Of a stretch of DNA of 64,000 nucleotides, positions 36,395 to 45,671 are shown one piece after another (position 1 is the first letter of the stretch; the number at the start of each line of letters is the position of its first letter). The position numbers and the translations under genes are program-made. A model generated the notes under the pieces. It saw only the letters and a program-made list of their open reading frames with translations, was not told where the DNA came from and did not search any database. This DNA comes from Pseudomonas salomonii (lineage in GTDB: Bacteria > Pseudomonadota > Gammaproteobacteria > Pseudomonadales > Pseudomonadaceae), in assembly GCF_900107155.1 (NCBI RefSeq), contig NZ_FNOX01000003.1:434001-498000 (forward strand), in the 5' to 3' direction.

Positions 36395-39300
36395 ATGTTC
36401 GAAAAACTCTTGATCGCCAACCGTGGCGCCATCGCCTGCCGCATCCTGCGCACCTTGCGCGAGCTGCAGGTCAAAGGCATCGCCGTGTATGCAGAAGCCG
36501 ACGCAGCCAGCCTGCATATCCAGCAAGCCGACGAAGCCTACAGCCTCGGCGAAGGCGCGGCGGCGGCGACCTACCTGGCAGTGGAAAAAATCCTCGCCAC
36601 CGCCAAGGCCTGTGGCGCCAAGGCGATTCATCCTGGCTATGGCTTTCTCTCGGAAAACGCCGCCTTTGCCCAGGCCTGTGAAAATGCGGGCATTGCCTTC
36701 GTCGGCCCCACGCCGGAACAGCTGCACGTATTCGGCCTCAAGCACACCGCGCGGGCCTTGGCCAAGCAGCATCAAATTCCCTTATTGGAAGGCACCGAGC
36801 TGCTCGACAGCCTCGATACCGCGTTGCTGGCAGCCCATACCGTGGGCTATCCGGTGATGCTCAAAAGCACCGCTGGTGGCGGTGGCATCGGCATGCGTGT
36901 GTGCCGCAGTGCGGCCGAGTTGAGCGAGTCTTTCGAGGCGGTCAAACGCCTGGGGCAAAACAACTTCAGTGACGCCGGTGTGTTTATCGAAAAATACATC
37001 GAGCACGCCCGCCACCTGGAAGTGCAGGTGTTCGGCGACGGTTTGGGCGAAGTCATCGCCCTTGGCGTGCGCGATTGTTCCGTGCAACGACGCAACCAGA
37101 AAGTCCTCGAAGAAACGCCCGCGCCGAACCTGCCCGACGGCATGGCCGAGGCCTTGTGCACGGCCGCCATCACCCTGGCCAAAGCGGTTAATTACCGCAG
37201 CGCCGGCACCGTGGAATTCATCTTTGACAGCGCTGATGGCCGCTTCTACTTCCTCGAAGTGAATACGCGCCTGCAGGTAGAACACGGCGTCACCGAACAG
37301 GTCTGGGGCGTGGACCTGGTGCGCTGGATGGTGCAATTGGCAGCGGGTGAATTACCCGCGTTGAGCGAATTGAAGTTGCGCCCTCAGGGCCACGCGATTC
37401 AGGCGCGGCTGTATGCGGAAGACCCCGGCAAGGACTTCCAGCCGAGCCCAGGCCTGTTGACCCGAGTGGACTTGCCGACGGCTGAAGGTTTGCGAATCGA
37501 CACCTGGGTGCAAGCCGGTTGCGAGATCCCGCCGTACTTCGACCCGATGATCGCCAAACTCATCACGTGGGCGCCGACGCGCGAACAGGCGCGTCTGGAT
37601 CTGCATCAGGCCTTGAGCGACAGCCAGCTCTACGGCGTGGAAACCAACCGCGACTACCTGCGCCAGATCCTGCTGGCCACGCCGTTTGCCGGCGGCCGCC
37701 CGTGGACGCGTTGCCTGGAAGGGCTGGTCTACAGCGCCAGCACTTTCGAAGTGCTCAGCGCCGGCACCCAAACCAGTGTGCAGGACTACCCCGGCCGCCT
37801 CGGCTACTGGGCCGTCGGCGTGCCGCCCTCCGGGCCGATGGACAGCCGCGCACTGCGCCTGGGCAATCGCCTGCTGGGCAATGACGACGGCGCGGCGGCG
37901 CTGGAAATCACCATAAATGGCCCACTGTTGCGCTTCAATTGCGCGGCGGTGGTGGCTGTCACGGGTGCAGACATTGCGCTGTTGCTGAATGACCAGCCAG
38001 TGCCGATGAACACCGCGTTGCGGGTTGAAGCAGGCTCGGTGTTGAGCCTTGGCACTATTACTGGAGCAGGTGCGCGCAGCTATCTGTGCCTGCGCGGCGG
38101 GCTGCAAGTGCCGGACTACCTGGGCAGCAAAAGCACCTTTACCCTCGGCCAGTTCGGCGGGCACGCCGGGCGCGCGTTACGCACGGGCGATGTGTTGCAT
38201 TTGCTGCCACTGACAGATGCCGAGGCCGGGCAACAATTGATCGCTGAACCCTTGCCAGCGGTGCGCACGCTCCGGGTGATTTATGGCCCGCACGGCGCGC
38301 CGGAATACTTCAAGCCTGAGTACATCGACACCTTCTTCGCCACCCAATGGGAAGTGCACTTTAACTCCAGCCGCACCGGCGTGCGGTTGATCGGGCCCAA
38401 GCCTTTATGGGCGCGCACAGACGGTGGCGAAGCGGGGCTGCATCCGTCGAATATCCATGACAACCCCTATGCCATCGGCGCAGTGGATTTTACCGGCGAC
38501 ATGCCGGTGATCCTGGGGCCGGATGGGCCGAGCCTGGGCGGGTTTGTGTGCCCGGTGACGGTGATCGAGGCGGACCTTTGGCAGTTGGGGCAACTCAAGG
38601 CCGGGGACAAACTGCGGTTCGAACCCGTGAACCTCAAAACCGCCCGCGACCTCGCCCTGAAATGGGATCAACTGTGGGAGCCGGGCTTGCTCGCGAACGC
38701 GGTGGAACAGTCGCCAGATGGGTTGAATGACACACCGTATTCGCGAGCAAGCCCGCTCCCACATTTGATCGAGTCGCCTGTGGTATTGCATGTAGGCCAT
38801 GATGACACCCGCCTCATCGCCCGCCTCGCGGGCGACACCCACCTGCTGCTGGAAATCGGCGCCCCCGAGCTGGACCTGGTGCTGCGCTTTCGCGCTCATG
38901 CGCTCATGCAAGCCCTGGAAACTCTCGCCCTGCCGGGCGTTATCGACCTGACCCCAGGCATCCGCTCCCTGCAAATCCACTACCAGCCGGAACAACTGCC
39001 GCTGGCCGATTTGCTGGTGCTGATCACCACGCAATGGGCTGCCGTGTGCGCCACCCCCAACCTGCAAGTGCCCTCGCGCATCGTGCACTTGCCACTGTCG
39101 TGGGACGACCCGGCGTGCCAGCTGGCAATCGAAAAATACATGACCACCGTGCGCAAGGACGCGCCGTGGTGCCCGAGCAACCTGGAGTTCATCCGTCGCA
39201 TCAACGACCTGGCCAACCTCGATGAAGTGCGCCACACGGTGTTCGATGCCAGCTACCTGGTGATGGGCCTGGGTGACGTCTACCTCGGTGCCCCGGTGGC

Positions 39301-40021
39301 CACACCGCTGGACCCGCGCCATCGCCTGGTGACCACCAAATACAATCCGGCCCGCACCTGGACTGCCGAAAACTCGGTGGGCATCGGCGGCGCCTACCTG
39401 TGCGTGTACGGCATGGAGGGCCCAGGCGGTTATCAGTTTGTGGGGCGCACCTTGCAGATGTGGAACCGCTACCGGGAAGTCGCCGCGTTTGATGGCAAGC
39501 CATGGTTGTTGCGCTTTTTTGACCAGATCCGTTTTTACCCGGTGACGGCTGATGAGCTGGTGCAGATCCGCCGCGATTTTCCGCTGGGGCGCTTTGAATT
39601 GAGCATCGAGCACAGCCAGTTGAACCTCGCGGAGTATCAGGATTTCCTCGCGCGCGAAGCCGCAAGCATTGGCGCGTTTCGTGAGCATCAGCAGCACGCC
39701 TTCAATGCCGAGCGTGAGCGCTGGATTGCCAGTGGCCAGGCGCATTTCGACAGTGAAGAACTCGCAGCACCACCAGGTGCAGACACGCCGTTGCAGGCCA
39801 ACCAAATCAGTGTCGACAGCCCTATCGCGGGTAACCTCTGGCAAGTCCAGGTGGGGATGGGTGAGCAGGTGTCGGCCGGTGATGTGCTGGTGATTCTGGA
39901 GTCGATGAAAATGGAAATCCCGGTAGTGGCGCCGTTCGCCGGCACTGTGCGCGAGATCCCCGTGCAACCCGGCAGCGGCATTGGCGCCGGGCAACGGGTG
40001 GTGGTGCTCGAACGTGACTGA
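36395..40021 (+). CDS. guanidine carboxylase (annotated as urea carboxylase)
   Basis: A 1208-residue biotin enzyme that carboxylates guanidine with ATP and bicarbonate. The biotin carboxylase part covers about residues 1-450 (MFEKLLIANRGAIACRILR, STAGGGGIGMR). An AHS2-type carboxyltransferase domain spans about 475-755 and an AHS1-type domain about 790-1010. After a linker, the biotinyl domain carries Lys1172 in ILESMKMEIPV. Urea carboxylases and guanidine carboxylases are close relatives; the guanidine riboswitch and deiminase genes favour guanidine. Residues about 760-790 are encoded by an inserted REP pair that keeps the frame. ATG at 36395 follows AGGG. Confidence 0.93.
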   Translation: MFEKLLIANRGAIACRILRTLRELQVKGIAVYAEADAASLHIQQADEAYSLGEGAAAATYLAVEKILATAKACGAKAIHPGYGFLSENAAFAQACENAGIAFVGPTPEQLHVFGLKHTARALAKQHQIPLLEGTELLDSLDTALLAAHTVGYPVMLKSTAGGGGIGMRVCRSAAELSESFEAVKRLGQNNFSDAGVFIEKYIEHARHLEVQVFGDGLGEVIALGVRDCSVQRRNQKVLEETPAPNLPDGMAEALCTAAITLAKAVNYRSAGTVEFIFDSADGRFYFLEVNTRLQVEHGVTEQVWGVDLVRWMVQLAAGELPALSELKLRPQGHAIQARLYAEDPGKDFQPSPGLLTRVDLPTAEGLRIDTWVQAGCEIPPYFDPMIAKLITWAPTREQARLDLHQALSDSQLYGVETNRDYLRQILLATPFAGGRPWTRCLEGLVYSASTFEVLSAGTQTSVQDYPGRLGYWAVGVPPSGPMDSRALRLGNRLLGNDDGAAALEITINGPLLRFNCAAVVAVTGADIALLLNDQPVPMNTALRVEAGSVLSLGTITGAGARSYLCLRGGLQVPDYLGSKSTFTLGQFGGHAGRALRTGDVLHLLPLTDAEAGQQLIAEPLPAVRTLRVIYGPHGAPEYFKPEYIDTFFATQWEVHFNSSRTGVRLIGPKPLWARTDGGEAGLHPSNIHDNPYAIGAVDFTGDMPVILGPDGPSLGGFVCPVTVIEADLWQLGQLKAGDKLRFEPVNLKTARDLALKWDQLWEPGLLANAVEQSPDGLNDTPYSRASPLPHLIESPVVLHVGHDDTRLIARLAGDTHLLLEIGAPELDLVLRFRAHALMQALETLALPGVIDLTPGIRSLQIHYQPEQLPLADLLVLITTQWAAVCATPNLQVPSRIVHLPLSWDDPACQLAIEKYMTTVRKDAPWCPSNLEFIRRINDLANLDEVRHTVFDASYLVMGLGDVYLGAPVATPLDPRHRLVTTKYNPARTWTAENSVGIGGAYLCVYGMEGPGGYQFVGRTLQMWNRYREVAAFDGKPWLLRFFDQIRFYPVTADELVQIRRDFPLGRFELSIEHSQLNLAEYQDFLAREAASIGAFREHQQHAFNAERERWIASGQAHFDSEELAAPPGADTPLQANQISVDSPIAGNLWQVQVGMGEQVSAGDVLVILESMKMEIPVVAPFAGTVREIPVQPGSGIGAGQRVVVLERD
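38673..38763. repeat. REP pair embedded in the carboxylase reading frame
   Basis: TGTGGGAGCCGGGCTTGCTC starts at 38673, and the complementary arm ends TCCCACA at 38763 (38741-38763). It is the same element type as at 36223 but lies inside the coding sequence. It is translated as LWEPGLLANAVEQ through SRASPLPHL without a stop. It falls between the AHS2-like and AHS1-like domains. Confidence 0.9.
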
Positions 40022-40049
40022 CTCTTCTATTTCTACAGGCGGACAAGCC

Positions 40050-41822
40050 ATGAACCTGCAACTGGACAACCTGCGCAATGCCTACCTGAGCGGCGATACC
40101 ACGCCCCGTGAAGTGCTGCGGCACCTGCGCGAAAAAGCCGCGCATTTGAACCCCGACTATCACCTGTTTATTCACCTGCTGACCGAGTCGGAACTGGAGC
40201 CGTACCTGGCCGCACTGGACACTCGCGAACCGGCTGACTTGCCGTTGTTCGGCGTACCGTTTGCGATCAAGGACAACATAGATTTAGCCGGCATTCCCAC
40301 CACCGCCGCGTGCCCGGCGTTCGCCTATGTGCCGCAACGCAGCGCGAGCATTGTCGAGCAGTTGATCGCCCTGGGCGCGGTACCAGTGGGCAAGACCAAC
40401 CTCGACCAGTTCGCCACCGGCCTCAATGGCAGCCGCTCGCCGTATGGCGCGTGCCCCAACAGCGTGTTGCCGGAGTATCCGTCGGGCGGCTCCAGTGCCG
40501 GGTCGTCGCTGGCCGTCGCTTTGGGTGTCGCAAGTTTTGCCCTGGGCACCGACACCGCAGGTTCCGGACGGGTGCCGGCGGCGCTGAATAACCTGGTGGG
40601 GCTCAAGGCGAGCAAAGGCTTGATCTCCACGGCTGGCGTGGTGCCGGCGTGCCGCACGCTGGATTGCGTCACCACCTTTACCCGCACCGCGCGCGAGGCC
40701 AGCCAGTTACTGGCGCTGACCGCCAGGCTCGATCCGTTGGATGCGTACAGCCGAGCAAACCCGGCGTGGAACGATGGGTCGGCGTTCGGCGCACCCCGCG
40801 CATTTCGCTTTGGCGTGCCGCGCGAGCAGGACCTGGAGTATTTCGGCTGCGAGCAAGGCCCACAACTGTTTGCGCAGGCCATCGACCGCTTGACGGCGCT
40901 GGGTGGTGAGCCGGTAACTTTGGACCTGTCGCCCTTCCTTGAAGCCGCGCGCCTGCTCTACGAAGGGCCGTGGGTGGCCGAACGCTACAGCGTGGCCGGC
41001 GAACTGATGGAGCAAAATCCCGAGGCCGTGCTGCCGGTGATTCGTGCGGTGCTGGCCAAGGCGCCTGCGGTGAACGGCGTGGAGACCTTTCGCGCCCAGT
41101 ACCGCCTGCAAGCCTTGAAAGCCCAGTGCGATGGTTTGCTCGAAGGCCTCGACTGCGTACTGACGCCCACCATCGGCCGCCCGGTGACGCTGGAAGAACT
41201 GCGCGCCGAACCGGTGCTGCGCAATGCCGAACTGGGCTACTACACCAACTTCATGAACCTGCTGGACTACGCCGCCGTCGCCGTGCCCAGCGGCTTTATG
41301 CGCAACGGTTTGCCCTGGGGTGTGACGCTGTTCGGCCGGGCATTTACCGACCAATACCTGCTGGGCGTGGCGGATGCATTGCAGCGTCAGCAGGATGCGT
41401 CTTTATCTGTACCTGCGGGTGTCGCCAGCCATGACCTCACGCGGCTGGTGGTGTGCGGCGCGCATCTGCAAGGGTTGGTACTTAATGGTCAATTAGTGCG
41501 GCGTGGTGCGCGCCTGCTGGAGCGCACCCACAGCTCGGCCGACTATCAACTGTTCGCGCTGGCAGGCGGCCCGCCTTACCGCCCCGGCATGCTGCGGGTG
41601 AGCACAGGCGGTGTGGCCATTGAGGTGGAAGTGTGGGAGGTGCCGAGCCGTGAGCTGGACTCTTTTCTCACCGGTATCCCTGCGCCGTTGGGCCTGGGCA
41701 AAGTGCAACTGGCCGACGGACGCTGGGAAACCGGCTTCATCTGCGAGCCCTACGGCTTGACGGGCGCCGTGGACATCAGCCATTTCGGCGGCTGGCGCGG
41801 TTACTTGCGCAGCTTGCAATAG
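40050..41822 (+). CDS. atzF: allophanate hydrolase
   Basis: A 590-residue amidase-signature enzyme that hydrolyses allophanate to ammonia and CO2, the last step of guanidine use. The catalytic triad is Lys74 (FAIKDN), cis-Ser148 (PSGGSSAGSS) and the nucleophile Ser172 (DTAGSGR). The C-terminal domain of about 140 residues starts near SADYQLFALAGGPPYRPGM, as in AtzF/DUR1-type hydrolases. It starts 28 bases after the carboxylase stop and closes the operon. Confidence 0.94.
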   Translation: MNLQLDNLRNAYLSGDTTPREVLRHLREKAAHLNPDYHLFIHLLTESELEPYLAALDTREPADLPLFGVPFAIKDNIDLAGIPTTAACPAFAYVPQRSASIVEQLIALGAVPVGKTNLDQFATGLNGSRSPYGACPNSVLPEYPSGGSSAGSSLAVALGVASFALGTDTAGSGRVPAALNNLVGLKASKGLISTAGVVPACRTLDCVTTFTRTAREASQLLALTARLDPLDAYSRANPAWNDGSAFGAPRAFRFGVPREQDLEYFGCEQGPQLFAQAIDRLTALGGEPVTLDLSPFLEAARLLYEGPWVAERYSVAGELMEQNPEAVLPVIRAVLAKAPAVNGVETFRAQYRLQALKAQCDGLLEGLDCVLTPTIGRPVTLEELRAEPVLRNAELGYYTNFMNLLDYAAVAVPSGFMRNGLPWGVTLFGRAFTDQYLLGVADALQRQQDASLSVPAGVASHDLTRLVVCGAHLQGLVLNGQLVRRGARLLERTHSSADYQLFALAGGPPYRPGMLRVSTGGVAIEVEVWEVPSRELDSFLTGIPAPLGLGKVQLADGRWETGFICEPYGLTGAVDISHFGGWRGYLRSLQ

Positions 41823-41873
41823 CACGGCGGCGCTGTATCGTGCAGGGAATTGCGCGATACAGCCCGAACCGAC

Positions 41874-42086
41874 ATGACCACACCCACCCTTTGCCCCGCC
41901 TGCGGTGCCCGCAACGACTGCACCCTGGCCGACCCGCGTACCGCCGACCAAGCCTGTTGGTGCTACAGCGTCACCATCGATCCGGCGGTGCTCGAAGCGC
42001 TGCCCGATGAACTGCGCAATAAGGCCTGCCTGTGCCCACGCTGTGCGCAGGTAGATGCGCAATTGCGTGGGGCTGAACAGCCGTAA
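41874..42086 (+). CDS. cysteine-rich CWC family protein
   Basis: A 70-residue protein rich in Cys: CPACGARNDC near the N-terminus, CWCYSV in the middle and CLCPRC near the end. This pattern defines the small CWC family, presumed metal-binding and of unknown function. It overlaps rsuA by one base (TAATG), so the two are coupled. Confidence 0.85.
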   Translation: MTTPTLCPACGARNDCTLADPRTADQACWCYSVTIDPAVLEALPDELRNKACLCPRCAQVDAQLRGAEQP

Positions 42087-42778
42087 TGCGCGTTGATCGT
42101 TTCCTCAGCAACCTGCCGCGTTTCAATCGTAAGCAAGTGCGTGTGCTGCTGGTTGAGCGACGGGTGACGGTCGATGGCGTGGCCGTCAGCGAACCGCACC
42201 ATGACGTGCGAGCATTCAGCCGCGTGTGTGTCGATGACGAGGTACTGCAAGCCGGCAAACCGGCGCGTTATTTCATGCTGCACAAACCCCAGGGCTGTGT
42301 GAGCGCTACCGCCGACCCGGTGCACCCCACGGTCCTTGATCTGCTGGATGAACCGGACAAGAGCGAGCTGCATATCGCCGGCCGTCTGGATTTCAACACC
42401 ACCGGGCTGATGCTGATCACCAACGACGGCCAGTGGTCGCGGCGCCTGACCCAACCCCAGACCAAACTGCCCAAGGTTTACCTCGTTGAAACCGAGCAGG
42501 ACATTGGTCCTGAGTATGCAGTGACCTTTGCTGCGGGCCTGTATTTCGCCTTCGAAGACCTCACCACCCAACCCGCCGACCTTGAGCTACTCGGCCCAAG
42601 GACCGCACGCCTGAGCATCATCGAAGGCCGCTACCACCAGGTGAAGCGCATGTTCGGGCATTTTAATAACAAGGTAATCGGCCTGCACCGTGAGCGGATG
42701 GGGCCTTTGGTGCTGGATGCCACCCTTGCGCAGGGCGAATATCGGGAACTGACCGACGAAGAAATCCGACAGGTCTGA
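42086..42778 (+). CDS. rsuA: 16S rRNA pseudouridine synthase (RsuA-type)
   Basis: A 230-residue pseudouridine synthase. The N-terminal S4 domain (MRVDRFLSNLPRFNRKQVRVLL) binds RNA. The catalytic Asp is in the motif GRLDFNTTGLMLITNDG, and the C-terminal motif is EGRYHQVKRMFGHFNNKV. RsuA makes pseudouridine 516 in 16S rRNA; paralogues are close, so the target is likely but not certain. Confidence 0.87.
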   Translation: MRVDRFLSNLPRFNRKQVRVLLVERRVTVDGVAVSEPHHDVRAFSRVCVDDEVLQAGKPARYFMLHKPQGCVSATADPVHPTVLDLLDEPDKSELHIAGRLDFNTTGLMLITNDGQWSRRLTQPQTKLPKVYLVETEQDIGPEYAVTFAAGLYFAFEDLTTQPADLELLGPRTARLSIIEGRYHQVKRMFGHFNNKVIGLHRERMGPLVLDATLAQGEYRELTDEEIRQV

Positions 42779-43082
42779 CGACCGTTCGGCCGGTGATGGC
42801 AAAAAACCAGCTTGGCGCCTTGCGAGCTGGCGCCTGTGCTGCTTGAATCAAAACGTCAGCCAAATCATGACTGGCGAGTCGCCCCATAACCTCCAAGAAA
42901 CACCTTGCCCCGCCCGCGCTTGATCGACGGGCCTCACAGGCAAACAGCCCGCCATAACAACACCCGTCGGCCAGCCGTTATCGGACCGACATGGGCCTCA
43001 TCTTCCAGGCGTATGCCTACCTGTCATAAAGCTCGTGCAGAGTGATCTGCGCGCCCTACCCGCTTGCCAGGAGTCTTACGAC
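42779..43082. other. intergenic region upstream of phaG
   Basis: About 300 bases without a gene. A partial GGCGCC-containing inverted repeat near 42815-42835 could follow rsuA as a weak terminator. The phaG promoter is presumably here, but I cannot pick it. Confidence 0.4.
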
Positions 43083-43967
43083 ATGAGGCCAGAAATCGCT
43101 GTGTTGGATATACAGGGTCAGTATCGGGTTTACACGGAGTTCTATCGCGCGGACGTTGCTGCAAAGACCATCATCCTGGTCAATGGCTCCATGGCCACCA
43201 CGGCATCCTTCGCTCAAACCGTGAAAAGCCTGTACCCGCAATTCAATGTAGTTTTGTACGACCAGCCCTACGCTGGCCGCTCCAAAATCCATAACCGTCA
43301 TGAGCACATGCTGACCAAGGAAGTCGAAGGCCAGATCCTGCTGGAACTCATCGACCACTTCAGCGCCGAACACGTGCTGTCGTTCTCCTGGGGTGGCGCC
43401 GCTGCCCTGGTCGCCCTCGCCCACCGGCCGCGCCGCGTGGAAAAGGCCGTGATCAGCTCGTTCTCGCCGGTGATCAACACGCCCATGCGCGACTACCTCG
43501 AACGCGGTGTCGACTACCTCGGCAACCTCGATCGCCACAACGTGGGCCACCTGGTCAACAGCACCATCGGCAAACACCTGCCGTCACTGTTCAAGCGCTT
43601 CAACTACAAGCATGTGAGCGGTCTGGCAGAGCATGAATACGGGCAGATGCACTTCCACATCAGCCATGTGCTCAACAGCGACCGGCTGTGCTACCTCAAA
43701 GCCGCCAGGCAGATCGACATTCCGGTGCTGTTTTTGAATGGCGAATGGGATGAGTACACCAGCGCCGAGGATGCCAAGTTGTTTGGCCAGCACGTGGCCA
43801 ACAGCAGCTTCAGCACCATCCAGGCGACCGGGCATTTTCTGGACATGGAGCACAAGGCGGCCTGCCGAGACAGCCGGGACGCGGTGGTGGGCTTTTTGAA
43901 ACCAGAACGCCAGGTGAGCCGGTTGCGTTATCACCAGGGCCAGACGCAGCATGCGTTTGCTGTCTGA
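43083..43967 (+). CDS. phaG: (R)-3-hydroxyacyl-ACP thioesterase/transacylase PhaG
   Basis: A 294-residue alpha/beta-hydrolase that links fatty-acid synthesis to medium-chain polyhydroxyalkanoate production by freeing 3-hydroxyacyl groups from ACP. The start ATG at 43083 (MRPEIAVLDIQGQYRVYTEF) and the end HAFAV match Pseudomonas PhaG. The nucleophile is Ser102 in SFSWGGAA, and GHFLDMEHK carries the catalytic His. RhlA is a related family, but the similarity here is closer to PhaG. Confidence 0.92.
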   Translation: MRPEIAVLDIQGQYRVYTEFYRADVAAKTIILVNGSMATTASFAQTVKSLYPQFNVVLYDQPYAGRSKIHNRHEHMLTKEVEGQILLELIDHFSAEHVLSFSWGGAAALVALAHRPRRVEKAVISSFSPVINTPMRDYLERGVDYLGNLDRHNVGHLVNSTIGKHLPSLFKRFNYKHVSGLAEHEYGQMHFHISHVLNSDRLCYLKAARQIDIPVLFLNGEWDEYTSAEDAKLFGQHVANSSFSTIQATGHFLDMEHKAACRDSRDAVVGFLKPERQVSRLRYHQGQTQHAFAV

Positions 43968-43978
43968 AAGGCGGCTTA

Positions 43979-44066
43979 TGTGGGAGCCGGGCTTGCCCGC
44001 GCTGCAGGCGCCGCGGTGTGCCAGTCACACTCAGGTGATGCAATCGCAGGCAAGCCAGCTCCCACA
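43979..44066. repeat. inverted REP pair, imperfect
   Basis: TGTGGGAGCCGGGCTTGCC (43979-43997) faces GGCAAGCCAGCTCCCACA (44049-44066). Arms differ by one position in the middle. It sits just downstream of phaG and upstream of tRNA-Gly. Confidence 0.82.
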
Positions 44067-44108
44067 CAAGCTTGATGAACCCAACTCACACATTTTTCGA
44101 AGAAAAAC

Positions 44109-44137
44109 TTCAAATCCCGGCGAACATCTGGTACAAA
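44109..44137 (+). promoter_or_regulatory. candidate tRNA-Gly promoter
   Basis: TTCAAA at 44109-44114 and TACAAA at 44132-44137 are spaced by 17 bases, placing a start about 8 bases before the tRNA. Matches to sigma-70 are moderate. Confidence 0.4.
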
Positions 44138-44151
44138 GTCAGCCGCTCTGA

Positions 44152-44225
44152 GCGGGTATAGTTTAATGGTAGAACAGTAGCTTCCCAAGCTTCCGACGAG
44201 GGTTCGATTCCCTCTACCCGCTCCA
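44152..44225 (+). tRNA. tRNA-Gly (anticodon CCC)
   Basis: The 74-nt sequence GCGGGTATAGTTTAATGG to the encoded CCA has acceptor GCGGGTA with TACCCGC. The anticodon loop TTCCCAA gives CCC. The anticodon stem has one T-T mismatch (GTAGC against GCTTC). The T-arm is GAGGGTTCGATTCCCTC. Its last 23 bases are the left attachment site of the integrated element. Confidence 0.93.
44203..44225. repeat. left attachment site (attL)
   Basis: The final 23 bases of tRNA-Gly, TTCGATTCCCTCTACCCGC plus TCCA, recur exactly at 56034-56056. Flanking bases differ at both ends, so the repeat is exactly 23 bp. It marks the left edge of the 11.8-kb element. Confidence 0.92.
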
Positions 44226-44337
44226 TCTTTACATCCGAGTGCGTTCCAAGACGTACTCTACCTCCCCGGAAACGCCTACTCCTGAGCCCTTCAAGGTTCG
44301 CTAGCGTTCGCCACCATTCCCAGACTACCTTGCCATT

Positions 44338-44388
44338 TTTGTATGGCTGCATGTATGGTCGCTCGAAATTCGAACTGAGCCATACAAA
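44338..44388. repeat. candidate integrase arm-type sites, left end
   Basis: TTTGTATGGCTGCATGTATGG at 44338-44358 is nearly the same as 55970-55990 at the right end. An inverted copy AGCCATACAAAA lies at 44378-44389, beside the integrase start. Repeats inside both ends of an integrated element are typical arm sites for tyrosine recombinases. Confidence 0.55.
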
Positions 44389-44396
44389 ATTCCTTT

Positions 44397-45659
44397 ATGA
44401 AACGCACCGAAATCAAGAAAAGACCGCTTAGCGTGAGAGCCTTAGACGCCCTTGAAGCAGAGGCGAAAACCTACCGCGAGCCATACGGCGTGGATAATCT
44501 CTACTTCGTCGTGAAGGCTAGCGGCGCCAAAGGCTGGGAGCTGCGCTATAAGAAGGGTAACGGTAAATGGGCTTGGACGGGGTTGGGTGGCTATCCCAAT
44601 ACGGGTGTTGAGGCCGTCAGGGCGAGAGTGAGCGAAATATTGGCAGCACTACGTGAGGGTATCGATCCTCTCGCCTCTAAGGCACAAGGTCGTATTGCCG
44701 TAGGTAATACGTTCGCCGTTGTAGCGGAAGAGTGGTATCAGAAAAAGATCGATGCTGGGCGTGCGGTCTCTACTCTGAAAGGAATCCGGGCTGCTCTCGA
44801 TAATGACATATTGCCGATAATCGGCGCTATTCCGATCCAAAAGGTGAGCCGTGCACATTGTGCCGCAATCCAGGAGGCTATCGAGAAGAGGGGAGCGCAT
44901 GATAGCGCCAAAAAAGCGCGGTCATGGCTTGGGATGATTTTTGGATATGCCATCGCGAAGGATTATTGCGAAAATAATCCTGCTAGCAACTTGCTTCAAC
45001 TTGCCGCCTCCAAGCCGCAGGCACAGCAGCACCCTCATCTTCTAGAACAAGGAATCGGCGGATTCGTGAAGGCCCTCAGGACTTCGAATAGCGGCCCGAT
45101 AACTACCGCAGCCGCCTGGCTCAATTTCTGGACGGCAAGCCGTCCGGGCATGATCAGAAGCCTAGAATGGAGTGATTTAGATCTAGACAATGGCACCTGG
45201 AACGTTCCAGAAGAAAAAATGAAAATGAAGAGAGAGCACATCGTTCCACTATCGCCAAAAATTGTTGATCTATTGACAGATCTTAAAAAAATAACAGGCA
45301 GACAAAAATTTGTATTTCCAATCCAGGGCGGAATTAAAGGCAGCTATATAAGCGATGGAACGATCAATAAATGCTACGCAAATGTTGGCTATAAGCGCCT
45401 AATGACGGGGCACGGCAGCCGTCACACCGCGACTACGCTTTTGGAGGAGCATGGATGGGAAAGCAAATGGATTAGCATGCAGCTTTCTCATAAAAAGCGG
45501 GGATTGCAAGGGGTCTACAACAAAGCAGCTTATTTGAAACCCCGAACGTTGATGATGGAATGGTATGTGGAATACACGGAATGCCTTGCAAAAGGGATCA
45601 GTCCAGAAGAAGCACAATCATTCGCACGTAGGGTACAAGAGGCCAAAGCGAAATATTAA
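44397..45659 (+). CDS. tyrosine recombinase/integrase (P4 type)
   Basis: A 420-residue integrase next to its tRNA target. It has an N-terminal arm-binding DUF4102-type part (LYFVVKASGAKGWELRYKKG), a core-binding domain, and a catalytic domain with Arg249 (SRPGMIRSLEW), His339-x-x-Arg342 (HGSRH), His365 (LSHKKR) and the nucleophile Tyr374 (VYNKAAY). All five key residues are present, so it is likely active. It is AT-richer than flanking chromosome. The start ATG at 44397 lies between arm-type repeats. Confidence 0.93.
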   Translation: MKRTEIKKRPLSVRALDALEAEAKTYREPYGVDNLYFVVKASGAKGWELRYKKGNGKWAWTGLGGYPNTGVEAVRARVSEILAALREGIDPLASKAQGRIAVGNTFAVVAEEWYQKKIDAGRAVSTLKGIRAALDNDILPIIGAIPIQKVSRAHCAAIQEAIEKRGAHDSAKKARSWLGMIFGYAIAKDYCENNPASNLLQLAASKPQAQQHPHLLEQGIGGFVKALRTSNSGPITTAAAWLNFWTASRPGMIRSLEWSDLDLDNGTWNVPEEKMKMKREHIVPLSPKIVDLLTDLKKITGRQKFVFPIQGGIKGSYISDGTINKCYANVGYKRLMTGHGSRHTATTLLEEHGWESKWISMQLSHKKRGLQGVYNKAAYLKPRTLMMEWYVEYTECLAKGISPEEAQSFARRVQEAKAKY

Positions 45660-45671
45660 AAAACGCTAATA

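Noticed and set aside
38405..40078. 557-codon open frame opposite the carboxylase
   Set aside because: Shadow of the plus-strand gene, which has all its domain motifs and the biotin site.
43083..43967. RhlA (rhamnolipid precursor synthase) as identity of this gene
   Set aside because: The N-terminus MRPEIAVLDIQGQYRVYTEF and the end HAFAV agree with PhaG, and no rhlB lies nearby.
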